Shown here in pieces: positions 9,707 to 18,788 of a stretch of DNA of 64,000 bases. Source of the DNA: Geomicrobium sp. JCM 19038 (GTDB taxonomy: Bacteria; Bacillota; Bacilli; Bacillales; Marinococcaceae); assembly GCF_000698125.1 (NCBI RefSeq), contig NZ_BAXA01000013.1, forward strand, positions 1-64,000, in the 5' to 3' direction. Position numbers and translations under genes: made by a program. A model generated the notes under the pieces. That model was not told where the DNA came from. It worked only from the letters and a program-made list of their open reading frames with translations, and searched no databases. How positions within the stretch are numbered: position 1 is the stretch's first letter; each line of letters begins with the position of its first letter.

Positions 9707-11114
9707 TTAAGCAAAATTCATATATTGTGCAATCATTAAAAACACGACCGCTAACAAATACCAAACGAATAGCAGTGGCCAAATGAACTTCACCCATTTA
9801 TCCCAGCCGACCTTAGCGATTGCCAGGGTTGCCATAAAGTATCCCGACGTTGGGTACAAAATATTGGCGAAGCCATCTCCAAATTGAAAAGCTAATACTG
9901 CGGTCTGTCGAGTAATGCCAACAAGGTCTGAGAGTCCACTCATAATCGGCATCGTGATAACCGCTTGTCCACTACCTGACGGAACGAGGAAATTAAACCC
10001 ACCTTGTACGATCATCATGAATACTGCCGTTAGAGCCCCTGGCATCGCACTCACAACTTGACTCGTTCCATTTACAATTGTATCTAGTATCTGGCCGTCT
10101 TCTAAAATGACGGACACGGCTCTCGCAAAGCCAATCACCATCGCCCCGAGCAAGATCGTCTTAAATCCATCATTAAACGTCTCGGCAATCTTACTTACGT
10201 TAAGACCGGTGATCAGCCAATAACGATACCGATCGTTAAGTACAAACCTCCTAGTTCACGGAAGTACCATCCCCACTGGATGAGTCCAAAGATCATGAGC
10301 AATATACCTGCGAATAACACAACGATTGCAGCCATTTGCCGCTTCGTCGCTTTCACTTCAGTAATGTCATCACGACCGACAAACGTTTCATCAATGCCAT
10401 CACCGTATACGAGACTTTTCGTCTTATCTTGCTTAATTTTACGCGCATAGCGACTTACGAAGATAATACCAATTGTCGTAATGACAAGAAAAATGAGCGC
10501 ACGGTACTCATACCCAGAATATAAAGGAAGCTCACTCACTTCGTGGGCAACTCCAACTGTCGCTGGCCCCGTGATCGCTGCTGTAAATCCTGCTACGGTA
10601 CTTACTAAGACAGCTGCAAGTGCGGTTAATCGATCAAAGCCTAATCGAACCATAAGAGGAATGACGGCTGGTGCAAACACGATTGATAGCTCAATGGCAC
10701 TCGTAAATGTTGTTAAAAGGCTAATGGAAACATTAACACGGCAATAATCATTACAGGTCGATCGTGAAATGTCCTCCCTAATTTACTGACTCCAATGTCT
10801 ACCAGCCCACTTCGTTCTAAAACGGCAAACATTCCACCAATCATCAAAACACCAAAGATAATTTCACCCGCAGCAATCAATCCTGACGGTACGGCAAACA
10901 TTAAATCAAAGAAAGATAAGTACGTTTTATCGACTTCCGTAAACGTGCCCGGAATCAACACTTCTGTGCCGTTTTCATTCACTTCTCGGTCAAACTGACC
11001 TGACGGTACGATAAATGTTGCAACAAATGCCAAGAGTAAAATCGTAAGTAAGATTACATAAATATGCGGGATCTTTAGTCTACCTTTTGACTTGTCTTCA
11101 TTTTGCTCACTCAT
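9707..11114 (-). CDS. YfcC-family carrier (C4-dicarboxylate/basic amino acid type), two frameshifts
   Basis: Three consecutive pieces in different frames together give a carrier of about 470 aa with ~12 hydrophobic segments. Characteristic parts are FIVPSGQFDRE near the N-terminus, GGMFAVLERSG, and the pair GGFNFLVPSGSGQAV and FANILYPTSGYFMA. Frame joins are near 10717 (a T4 run; one T restores PLAFLTTFTSAIE) and 10215 (one base restores VIGLITGLNVSK). GGTAGGAG precedes the ATG. The gene is divergent from the GntR regulator, and an operator-like site lies in its leader, so it may be controlled with the hpa genes; the substrate is unknown. Confidence 0.85.
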
Positions 11115-11130
11115 TGTCTCCTACCTCTTT

Positions 11131-11142
11131 TCTGTATACGAT
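11131..11142. promoter_or_regulatory. Operator-like site upstream of the yfcC-like gene
   Basis: TCTGTATACGAT matches 8 of 12 bases of the palindromes found upstream of the GntR gene and continues with the same TCTTCT flank. It lies between the YfcC start and the shared intergenic region. Confidence 0.3.
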
Positions 11143-11268
11143 CTTCTTGATGCACCGCTATAATTTTAAACTTTCTAAAAAAACTTAGTATTTACTATAC
11201 CAGTAAATCGATGCTGTTAACATACGACAAAAAGCACTATGTTCCGTTAAAGCGATTATGTATAAGCA

Positions 11269-11280
11269 ATCATATATGAT
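11269..11280. promoter_or_regulatory. Candidate GntR operator 1 (perfect 12-bp palindrome)
   Basis: ATCATATATGAT is a perfect palindrome in the divergent yfcC/gntR region. A near-identical copy lies 42 bp downstream, four helical turns away, as expected for cooperative regulator binding. Confidence 0.5.
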
Positions 11281-11310
11281 GTTTACACTTTTTCATTACA
11301 AACAATTGAA

Positions 11311-11322
11311 ATCGTATATGAT
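11311..11322. promoter_or_regulatory. Candidate GntR operator 2 overlapping the gntR -10 box
   Basis: ATCGTATATGAT differs from operator 1 by one base. It contains TATGAT, a plausible -10 hexamer located about 20 nt before the GntR start codon, so binding here would autorepress. Confidence 0.5.
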
Positions 11323-11341
11323 CTTCTATACAATTTAACCT

Positions 11342-11986
11342 ATGAAAAAAGAAAAGAGCTCAAAGAGCACCCAAGCATATGAAGTGATTAAAACGAGAAT
11401 TCTAGATGGAACGTATGCTCCAAAGGAACGAATTATCATCGACCAAATCGCCAAAGAAATTGGTTCGAGCCACATCCCTGTCAGAGAAGCAATACGTCGC
11501 CTTGAAGCTGATCAATTCATCGAATACCGAGCCAATGTAGGGGCTGTTGTTCAATCGTTAAACGCTGATGCGTACAAAGAAACATTAGAATTCCTCTCTG
11601 TACTTGAAGGCTACGCGACCGCTATGAGCGTGGAATCATTAACAAAGGAAGATTTTTCACAGCTTTATACTCTGAACAAACAAATGAAAGAGGCATTGCA
11701 CGCCTACGATTTACAAACCTTTGGACAGTTGAACAAAGCCTTTCACTATGTAATCTATGACGCTTGTGCCAATGAACTGCTCGTCAAATCAATTAAAGAT
11801 GCGTGGGACAAGTTAGACACCGTACGTACAAGAGGGTTTCATTCCTTCCCATTACGTGCTAATGAATCGGTTCTTGAACACGATCAATTACTTGAAATGC
11901 TCGAACAAAATCAACCGAATGATCGGATTGAGAAGTTCGCAAGGCAACACAAACAAAATACGTTACGTGCTTCTAAACAAACGTAG
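11342..11986 (+). CDS. GntR-family (FCD) transcriptional regulator of the hpa locus
   Basis: 214 aa. The N-terminal winged helix-turn-helix has IKTRILDGTYAPKERI, IAKEIGSSHIPVREAIRRLE. The C-terminal all-helical FCD ligand domain has conserved D/H positions (NKAFHYVIYDACAN). The ATG has no Shine-Dalgarno sequence and an in-frame stop lies two codons upstream, so translation from a very short leader is likely. It directly precedes hpaG1, supporting a role as sensor of 4-hydroxyphenylacetate or an intermediate; the effector is inferred. Confidence 0.85.
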   Translation: MKKEKSSKSTQAYEVIKTRILDGTYAPKERIIIDQIAKEIGSSHIPVREAIRRLEADQFIEYRANVGAVVQSLNADAYKETLEFLSVLEGYATAMSVESLTKEDFSQLYTLNKQMKEALHAYDLQTFGQLNKAFHYVIYDACANELLVKSIKDAWDKLDTVRTRGFHSFPLRANESVLEHDQLLEMLEQNQPNDRIEKFARQHKQNTLRASKQT

Positions 11987-12013
11987 AGCAGTTCTCTACG
12001 TTTGTTTAGAAGC
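11969..12013 (+). promoter_or_regulatory. Perfect 20-bp hairpin spanning the gntR stop codon
   Basis: Bases 11969-11988 and 11994-12013 are exact inverted copies with a 5-base loop (CAGTT). The GntR stop TAG at 11984-11986 is inside the left arm. No U tract follows, so it could be an attenuator, an mRNA stabiliser setting the GntR:HpaG ratio, or an inefficient terminator. Confidence 0.7.
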
Positions 12014-12038
12014 GTCGAACACAAAGGAGCGAGTCACT

Positions 12039-12803
12039 TTGGTTAACGCATACGGTCGTATTCAAGGAACAGCTCAAGTTCAAAACCTTTGGCTTCAATC
12101 GTCTTCGTACACGGGGATTTTTGCTACAACAACTGCGCCTCTTGATTGCCCTATCGATGGCTCTGTTTATGGAACAGCTTTAAACTATAAAGGAGAATTA
12201 GCAAAACTCGGTCCGAAGCTTAACGAAGAACCCTACCTTGCCCCACCTCAAGCGCCAATTTTGTACATTAAACCTAAAAATACATTCATCGCTAACGAAA
12301 CACCAATACCGTTTCCAGAAGATTCGAACTACCTAGAGGCTGGGGCTGCACTTGGGATTGTATTCAAAGAACAAACGACAAACGTTTCTCCGTTAGAAGC
12401 TTGGGATAAAATTCTCGGATTCACAATCGTAAATGACTTATGTATTCCCCACGACAATATCCATCGCCCTGCTGTGAAATACAATGCTCGTGACGGTTAT
12501 TGTCCTGTCGGTCCATGGATTGTTGATCGTGACGATGCTCCAAATCCCGATCAAGTCGTCATTCGCGTCTATGTAAACGATGAGTTACAACAGACAGGTC
12601 ATACGAAACAGCTTGTTCGTAACGTCCGCCAACTCATTTCAGATGTGAGCGCCTTTCTCTCATTCAATGCTAGAGATGTATTGCTCGTCGGCACACCTGA
12701 AAATCGACCACTCATTCAACAAGGCGATACGGTTTCAATTGAAATAGAAGGAATTGGGAAGTTAACGAATACGACTGTCTCTATGAAGGGGGGTGTACAA
12801 TGA
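12039..12803 (+). CDS. hpaG1: HpaG1: 4-hydroxyphenylacetate degradation isomerase/decarboxylase, N-terminal-type subunit
   Basis: Fumarylacetoacetate hydrolase (FAH) fold protein, 254 aa. TTG 12039 is chosen because AAAGGAG lies 9 nt upstream. It matches the first half of the fused enterobacterial HpaG (APILYIKPKNT, GYCPVGPW, LLVGTPENR). The E-x-E metal pair of active FAH domains is not present (LEAGAALGIVF), so the catalytic metal site likely sits in HpaG2 and the two subunits act together on 5-oxopent-3-ene-1,2,5-tricarboxylate. Its stop overlaps the hpaG2 start (ATGA), implying translational coupling. Confidence 0.85.
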   Translation: MVNAYGRIQGTAQVQNLWLQSSSYTGIFATTTAPLDCPIDGSVYGTALNYKGELAKLGPKLNEEPYLAPPQAPILYIKPKNTFIANETPIPFPEDSNYLEAGAALGIVFKEQTTNVSPLEAWDKILGFTIVNDLCIPHDNIHRPAVKYNARDGYCPVGPWIVDRDDAPNPDQVVIRVYVNDELQQTGHTKQLVRNVRQLISDVSAFLSFNARDVLLVGTPENRPLIQQGDTVSIEIEGIGKLTNTTVSMKGGVQ

Positions 12804-13552
12804 AACGAGCAAGAGTTGTCGTTGACGGTGCCATACATGAAGCTGTCGAACACAAAGGACAATTACGATTACCGAGTGGTCGAGTTGTGGCCAATGAAGA
12901 TGTTCAATGGCTTCCTCCTGTTGTTCCAGGAACGGTTTTTGCGCTTGGTCTGAATTACGCAGATCATGCCAAAGAACTTGCATTTCGGGCACCTGAAGAA
13001 CCACTCGTTTTCCTAAAAGGACCGAACACGTTCGTTGGGCATCTCGGGAAAACCGTACGCCCTGATGAAGCGAACCATATGCATTATGAATGTGAACTTG
13101 CAGTAATCATCGGAAAACAAGGGAAAAACATCCCTCACTCAGAAGCGTATGATTATGTCTATGGCTATACAATTGTCAATGATTACGCGATTCGTGATTA
13201 TCTAGAAAATTATTATCGTCCAAATTTACGTGTAAAAAGCCGAGATACATGTACACCGATTGGGCCTTATCTCGTTGATTCATCCGATATTCCCGATCCA
13301 ATGAACCTATCACTTAAAACAACTGTTAACGGAACTATAACGCAAACTGGTACAACAAAAGATATGATCTTTTCAATTCCTGTTTTAATCGAGTACTTGA
13401 GCAGTTTCATGACGTTAAACAAAAATGACATCATCCTCACTGGAACGCCTAAAGGACTTGCGAAAGTATATGAAGGCGATCTGGTCATTACTGAAATTGA
13501 AGGTCTCGGGCAGTTACATAATACGATCATTAGTAATCGTCTAGAAAGGTAA
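12800..13552 (+). CDS. hpaG2: HpaG2: 4-hydroxyphenylacetate degradation isomerase/decarboxylase, C-terminal-type subunit
   Basis: FAH-family protein of 250 aa with the full catalytic signature. It has FALGLNYADHAKEL, PLVFLKGPNT, the metal-binding HYECELAVIIG (E-x-E), TIVNDYAIRDYLENYY (D), VKSRDTCTPIGP, and the terminal LTGTPKGLA. It decarboxylates 5-oxopent-3-ene-1,2,5-tricarboxylate and isomerises the product 2-hydroxyhepta-2,4-dienedioate. ATG overlaps the hpaG1 stop, and hpaF follows 7 nt later. Confidence 0.9.
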   Translation: MKRARVVVDGAIHEAVEHKGQLRLPSGRVVANEDVQWLPPVVPGTVFALGLNYADHAKELAFRAPEEPLVFLKGPNTFVGHLGKTVRPDEANHMHYECELAVIIGKQGKNIPHSEAYDYVYGYTIVNDYAIRDYLENYYRPNLRVKSRDTCTPIGPYLVDSSDIPDPMNLSLKTTVNGTITQTGTTKDMIFSIPVLIEYLSSFMTLNKNDIILTGTPKGLAKVYEGDLVITEIEGLGQLHNTIISNRLER

Positions 13553-13559
13553 GGAGCAC

Positions 13560-13946
13560 ATGCCACATTTTATCATTGAGTATACCGATAACGTAAAAGA
13601 CACAGTTCAGATCCGTGAGTTATTACTAAAAGTGAACACCGTACTTCGCACTCGTTCCGATCTCTTTCCAATTGGAGGCATTCGCTGCCGGGCAACGATG
13701 GTTGAGGACTATGTCATTGCGGACGACCTAGAAGACGATGCGTTCGTGCACGCAACATTAAAAATAGGTGCTGGTCGGACAAATGAGGAGAAAACAGAAG
13801 TCTGCGAGGCGATTTTCAAAGAATTAAGCGATCACTTTCAACCATTATTGGACACCCGTTACCTTGCCCTCTCTTTCGAACTTCAGGAATTTAGCGGTGC
13901 AGGTACGTACAAATTAAACAACATTCATACGCGATTTAAACGCTAA
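13560..13946 (+). CDS. hpaF: 5-carboxymethyl-2-hydroxymuconate isomerase
   Basis: 128 aa of the CHMI/tautomerase family. It starts Met-Pro-His, so removal of Met exposes the catalytic Pro1. GGIRCRATMVEDYVIAD and HATLKIGAGRTNEEK are family hallmarks. AAGGAGCAC precedes the ATG. It converts 5-carboxymethyl-2-hydroxymuconate to its oxo tautomer, the substrate of HpaG1/G2, and is last in the gntR-hpaG1-hpaG2-hpaF unit. Confidence 0.92.
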   Translation: MPHFIIEYTDNVKDTVQIRELLLKVNTVLRTRSDLFPIGGIRCRATMVEDYVIADDLEDDAFVHATLKIGAGRTNEEKTEVCEAIFKELSDHFQPLLDTRYLALSFELQEFSGAGTYKLNNIHTRFKR

Positions 13947-13947
13947 G

Positions 13948-13972
13948 ACTGAACACTACGTTCAGTCTATTT
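13948..13972 (+). terminator. Terminator after hpaF
   Basis: AGACTGAAC / GTTCAGTCT stem with a short loop, followed by ATTTTACATTTC. It ends the gntR-hpaG1-hpaG2-hpaF unit. Confidence 0.7.
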
Positions 13973-14075
13973 TACATTTCTACATTCTGCAAATTCAGTG
14001 CCACGATATTAATTTTCGTCCCTCTCCTATATCAGAACCCTTCTGTACCATGGGTTAACAGTTAACTATATTTTT

Positions 14076-14087
14076 TTCATATATAAC
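14076..14087. promoter_or_regulatory. Weak GntR operator-like site upstream of hpaE
   Basis: TTCATATATAAC matches 8 of 12 positions of the ATCATATATGAT palindrome. It lies about 28 bp before the putative -35 of hpaE. Confidence 0.25.
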
Positions 14088-14104
14088 ACGAAGTTTAATA
14101 ATAT

Positions 14105-14133
14105 TTAACCTATGATTATCCTCATGCTATATT
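14105..14133 (+). promoter_or_regulatory. Putative hpaE promoter with extended -10
   Basis: A weak -35 TTAACC (14105-14110), 17-base spacer and TATATT (14128-14133) preceded by TG one base upstream, an extended -10. The start codon is 40 nt beyond. Confidence 0.45.
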
Positions 14134-14146
14134 GAAAGCGTTTACA
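14132..14146 (+). promoter_or_regulatory. cre site (CcpA operator)
   Basis: TTGAAAGCGTTTACA fits every position of the Bacillus cre consensus WTGNAANCGNWNNCW. It overlaps the end of the predicted -10 box and the transcription start, the position expected for catabolite repression by CcpA-HPr(Ser-P). It implies that glucose-type sugars switch off hpaE-hpaB-hpaD-hpaC. Confidence 0.8.
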
Positions 14147-14173
14147 AGAAATTGTAGGTAAAGGAGGCCATTC

Positions 14174-15704
14174 ATGTCTACGCTACGAAACGATGTAAGT
14201 GAAGACGGCAAAAAAATCATCCAGAACATATCAACGATTCAACAGTATATAAACGGTGAATTTGTCGATTCATCAAGTCATCAAACGTTTACGAATTACA
14301 ACCCTTATACGAATGAGCCGATTAACGAAGTCGCATCTGGAAATGATCGCGATATCGACATCGCCGTTGCTGCAGCAAAGAAAGCTTTCAACGGTGAATG
14401 GGGACGTTTACCGATTCAAAAACGAATGGTCTATTTAAATAAGATTGCCGACCTGATCGATGAGCATATTGAAGAAATTGCTCCCCTTGAATCCTATGAC
14501 ACTGGCTTACCGTTAAAGCAAACGAAAAAAATGGTCGCACGCGCGGCACAGAACTTCCGATTTTATGCAGAGATGGTGTCATCGACTTGTCGGTGAAGTC
14601 TACCAAGTCGATGATGAGTTTCTAAATTATACGATTCATAAGCCTGTTGGTGTTGCAGGACTTATTACGCCGTGGAACGCGCCATTCATGCTTGAGACGT
14701 GGAAGATCGCCCCTGCCCTTGCAACAGGCAATACCGTCGTATTAAAACCAGCAGAATGGTCACCACTTACTGCAAATCGTCTCGCTGAAATTATTCATAA
14801 AGCGGACCTTCCAAAAGGTGTCTTCAACGTCGTCCACGGCTATGGCGAAACTGCAGGTGCGGCACTCGTAAGACACCCCGACGCCCCACTCATTTCATTT
14901 ACTGGTGAGACGAAGACGGGTGTAGAGATTCAAAAAAATGGTGCGGAAGCGATGAAACAATTCTCTATGGAGCTTGGCGGTAAGTCACCGATCATCGTTT
15001 TCGAAGATGCGGATCTAGACCGAGCACTGGATGCGTGCACGTGGGGCATCTTCTCCTTTAATGGTGAGCGTTGCACAGCTAATTCACGTCTATATATCCA
15101 TGAATCTGTTGCAGAAGAATTTATAGAGCGACTTAAAACACGCGTTGATCACATTCAAGTTGGCGATCCACTAGATCTTAAAACCGAAGTCGGTCCACTC
15201 ATTCACCGTGAACACTACAACAATGTGAAACAGTATTTGAAAATCGCCACAGAAGAAGGAGCAGAACTCTACCAGACGACGGTTCCTGATGAACTACGAC
15301 AAGGGTGTTACGTTCCCCCAACACTTCTCTTAAATGTTGAGCAAGACATGCGTGTCGTTCAAGATGAAATCTTCGGCCCTGTCCTTTCTGTCATGACTTT
15401 TCGTGATGAAGCCGATGTGATTGAAAAAGCAAATGCCGTTCGGTACGGCTTAGCCGGTTACGTCTGGACGAAAGATTTACAACGGGGACACAGAGTTGCC
15501 CATGCCGTTGATGCTGGAATGCTTTGGGTGAATTCACAAAATGTTCGGGATTTACGCACCCCATTTGGTGGGTCCAAACATAGTGGAATCGGCAGAGAAG
15601 GCGGACATTACGCTTTTGAATTTTATACTGAAGTTCAAATCATACACGTTGCCATGAGCGACCACCACATTCCGCAATTCGGAAAACCAACGACAAGGAG
15701 CTGA
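14174..15704 (+). CDS. hpaE: 5-carboxymethyl-2-hydroxymuconate semialdehyde dehydrogenase, frameshifted
   Basis: Aldehyde dehydrogenase of ~509 aa. It has ITPWNAPFML, the glutamate motif ELGGKSP, the catalytic cysteine in FNGERCTANSR and EIFGPVLSV. AAAGGAGG precedes ATG 14174. The frame changes near 14579 between YAEMV and HRLVGEVYQVDDEF; one extra T or two missing bases account for it. It oxidises the HpaD ring-cleavage product with NAD. First gene of the cre-controlled hpaEBDC unit, followed 5 nt later by hpaB. Confidence 0.9.
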
Positions 15705-15709
15705 ATCAA

Positions 15710-17178
15710 ATGCCTGCCAAAACTGGAGCACAATATAAAGAGCGATTAAAAAAAGCTCGCAACAACGTTTTTATCGATGGAGCACGCGTCGAAGATCCAA
15801 CAACACATCCAGCGTTTAAGAATGTCATCCAATCGATGGCCAACTTATACGATCTCCAATATGACCAACAAGAAACACTTCTTTACACATCACCAACGTC
15901 TGGAACGCAAGTAGGCACGACATTCTTACAGCCAACGTCAATCGATGACCTCATTCGACGTCGTGAAGCGATTCAGGCTTGGGCGAGAACATCTGGAGGC
16001 ATGATGGGCGCTCCCCAGATTATTTGAATGCCGAAGTGATGGCAATGGGTATGAACAATGAACTGTTTAAAGAAGCGGATCCAATGTTTGCAGATAATGC
16101 TCGCGCTTATTATGAATACGCAAGAGAAAACGACATTAGCCTCACTCATACACTCATTCATCCACAAGTGAACCGTGAGAAAGCGCAACACGAACAAAAG
16201 GATGCCAACATGGCCCTTCACCTCGTCGAAAAGAAATCCGATGGCATCATCGTTGACGGTGTGCGTTTGCTCGCAACTCAAGGTGGGATCACGGATGAAA
16301 TTCTCGTGTTCCCTTCAACGGTCAAACCAGCAGGCGAGTTGGATGATCCGTATTCTCTCGCATTCGTCGTTCCAAACAATACCGAAGGGTTATCATTTAT
16401 AAGCCGAGAATCGTTCGATCAAAACAAATCGACGTACGACCATCCATTAAGCAGTCGCTTTGAAGAAGGTGACGCGATTGTTCATTTTGACAACGTGTTT
16501 GTTCCTTGGGAAAAAGTGTTTGTATGTGGCAATTCGTCCATTTGCAACCGTACGTTTAAAGAGACAAATGCAGTCGTTCATATGTCTCATCAAGTCGTCG
16601 CCAAAAATGTCATTAAAACTGAATTCCTTCTCGGAACCGTGCTAAACATTATGGACTCGATTGGCATTGATGGCTTCCAACACGTGAAAGATAAAGGGAC
16701 CGAAATTATGCTCACACTTGAGACGATGAAGTCTCACTTGTACCGCTCTGAACAAAATGCAACACTCGATCGTTCAGGTACGATGACTCCCGACTTTGAG
16801 GCTTTAAACGCTGCGAGAAACTACTATCCAAGAGTGTACCCTCGTCTCGTAGAAATCCTACGTATTCTTGGGGCCTCTGGTTTAATGGGAATTCCAAGTG
16901 AAGCCGATTTCCAAAGCCCTGAAATCGGAATGATTGTGAATCGCGCACTCCAATCAAAGAACCTTCAAGGTTACGAGCGTGTGCAATTGTTCCGCCTCGC
17001 TTGGGATATGACATTGAGTGCATTCGGCAGTCGTCAGATGCATTATGAATACTATTTCTTTGGAGATCCAATAAAGATGGGCATGGCTTACTTCGATCAA
17101 TATGACAAGGAACCTTACAAACAGTACGTTCAAGACTTTTTGCAGCAAACGACCGCTGTGAAGCCTAACTTTTCTTAA
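15710..17178 (+). CDS. hpaB: 4-hydroxyphenylacetate 3-monooxygenase, oxygenase component, frameshifted
   Basis: About 489 aa, HpaB/PvcC flavin-dependent monooxygenase family. It has AWARTSGGMMGRSPDYLN once the frame is repaired, then LTHTLIHPQVNR and FDNVFVPWEKVF. The break near 16007 is in a G run: GATGGGCG read as GATGGGGCG restores the conserved GRSPDY. It hydroxylates 4-hydroxyphenylacetate to 3,4-dihydroxyphenylacetate using FADH2 supplied by HpaC. It lies between hpaE and hpaD. Confidence 0.92.
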
Positions 17179-17192
17179 CGGGGAGTGATCTG

Positions 17193-18174
17193 ATGACGAA
17201 TCCAAACATTATCCGTGCGAGCCGTGCTGTGTTGCATGTCACAGACTTAGAGCAATCCTTTGCGTTTTACGATGCACTTGGATTCATTGAAACCGCTCGA
17301 GATGAAAACCACCTCTACTTGCGAGGACTTGAAGAACATAATCATCACAGCCTTTGTCTAAAAAAAGGCACTGAGCCTGTGGTTGAAGCGATTAGTTACA
17401 AAGTAGAAGCTGAAAATGATTTAGAAACACTCGCAAAACTTTTAAAAGCACGACCGAGACGTCCGCTGGCTGCAAAAAGGAGAACAAACCGCGATGGGTC
17501 GCGCCCTTCGTGTAACTGATCCTAGTGGACTAACCGTTGAATTCTATCATGAAATGGACACGGTCAATCGACTATTGCAGCGATATGACCTTTATAAAGG
17601 AGCAAAGGTGCAACGAATCGATCATTTCAATTGCATGGTCGAAGACGTAGAAGCTGCTCACAACTTCTACCTTCGTGAGCTCGGCTTCCGTTGTTCTGAA
17701 TACACCGCAACTGAAAACGAGAACATTTGGGCTGCATGGTTACATCGTAAACCGAGTGTACACGACGTTGCTTTTATGAACGGATTAGGTCCTAGACTTC
17801 ATCACGTTGGTTACTGGTTGAAAGATCCGATGAGTCTCATTGATGCATGTGATGTACTTGCTTCGATCGGCTATGGTCCGAACATTGAACGTGGTCCTGG
17901 GCGGCACGGACTATCTAATGCCTTTTTCTTGTACTTGCGCGACCCAGACGGTCACCGAATTGAACTGTATAACGGCGATTATTTAACGTCTGATCCTGAC
18001 TTTAAACCGATTCGCTGGGACCTTAACGATCCAAGACGTGCAACGTTTTGGGGACATGTTGCCCCTGATAGTTGGTTTGAAGAAGCGTCTCACTTCCTTA
18101 CGTTACAAGGAGATCAAACGGTATCCCTCACGGAGCCTAAATTAGAAAAGAAGAAACCGACATTTATCATCTAA
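17193..18174 (+). CDS. hpaD: 3,4-dihydroxyphenylacetate 2,3-dioxygenase (extradiol, VOC fold), frameshifted
   Basis: About 326 aa with two vicinal-oxygen-chelate domains. The second carries the metal ligands: His in DHFNCMVEDVE, His in LHHVGYW and Glu in HRIELYNGDY. It thus belongs to the homoprotocatechuate dioxygenase type of Gram-positives, not the LigB-type enterobacterial HpaD. The frame changes near 17454 (ARD/VRWLQKGEQTAMGRALRV), here needing removal of one base or addition of two. It opens the ring of homoprotocatechuate. GGGGAGTG precedes the ATG. Confidence 0.9.
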
Positions 18175-18204
18175 TCCACAGCCACCCAGAAAGGAGCACT
18201 TGCT

Positions 18205-18680
18205 ATGATGGACGATCATCAATTTCGAACAGCAATGAGCAAATTTGCGACAGGAGTGACCGTCATTGCTGCTGAATATGATGGTGAAATTCATGGCATG
18301 ACGGCGAACGCCTTTATGTCAGTGTCACTCGATCCGAAACTTATTCTCATTTCGATCGGTCACCACGCAAGATGCGTAAAATGATTGAGTCGTCAGGAAC
18401 ATTTTCAGTAAATGTATTATCTCGAGAACAAAAAGATACATCCATGCTTTTTGCCGGCCAAAAGCAAGCGACACAGCCTTACTCGTTTAATACGTTTGCA
18501 AATCTACCCATTGTTCAAGAATCACTCGTTTCGTTAGCATGTACCGTTCATAACACCCACCGTGAAGGTGATCATACGCTCTTTGTCGGGAATGTCTACA
18601 ACTTACTCATTAATGATCATGCCGAACCTCTTACATTCTACAACGGTCATTATAAGAACTTACAATTTGAAGGAGTATAA
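18205..18680 (+). CDS. hpaC: 4-hydroxyphenylacetate 3-monooxygenase, flavin reductase component, frameshifted
   Basis: Flavin reductase-like FMN/FAD-binding domain, about 157 aa. It starts at ATG 18205 after AAAGGAG with FRTAMSKFATGVTVIAA and HGMTANAFMSVSLDPKL, then, in another frame, MRKMIESSGTFSVNVLS and the terminal FYNGHYKNL. One A added near 18370 (GCAAAGATGCG) restores HHAKMRKMIE. It supplies reduced flavin to HpaB and is the last gene of the hpaEBDC unit. Confidence 0.9.
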
Positions 18681-18738
18681 AATCAGTAGTTAACTTTTTT
18701 TGGGAAATCAGGAGGAAATAAGGCATTTTTATAGAACG

Positions 18739-18774
18739 AAAAGAAATAGACGTTGTCATCACAGCGTCTATTTC
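18739..18774 (+). terminator. Hairpin after hpaC
   Basis: AGAAATAGACG / CGTCTATTTCT, an 11-bp perfect stem with a 12-base loop. There is only a weak U-rich tail, so it is a probable but imperfect terminator. Confidence 0.5.
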
Positions 18775-18788
18775 TAATGGGGTGATCG

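Noticed and set aside
11856-12038. Longer N-terminus for HpaG1 beginning inside gntR
   Set aside because: FAH homology starts after 12039 and the TTG there has an ideal AAAGGAG spacing.
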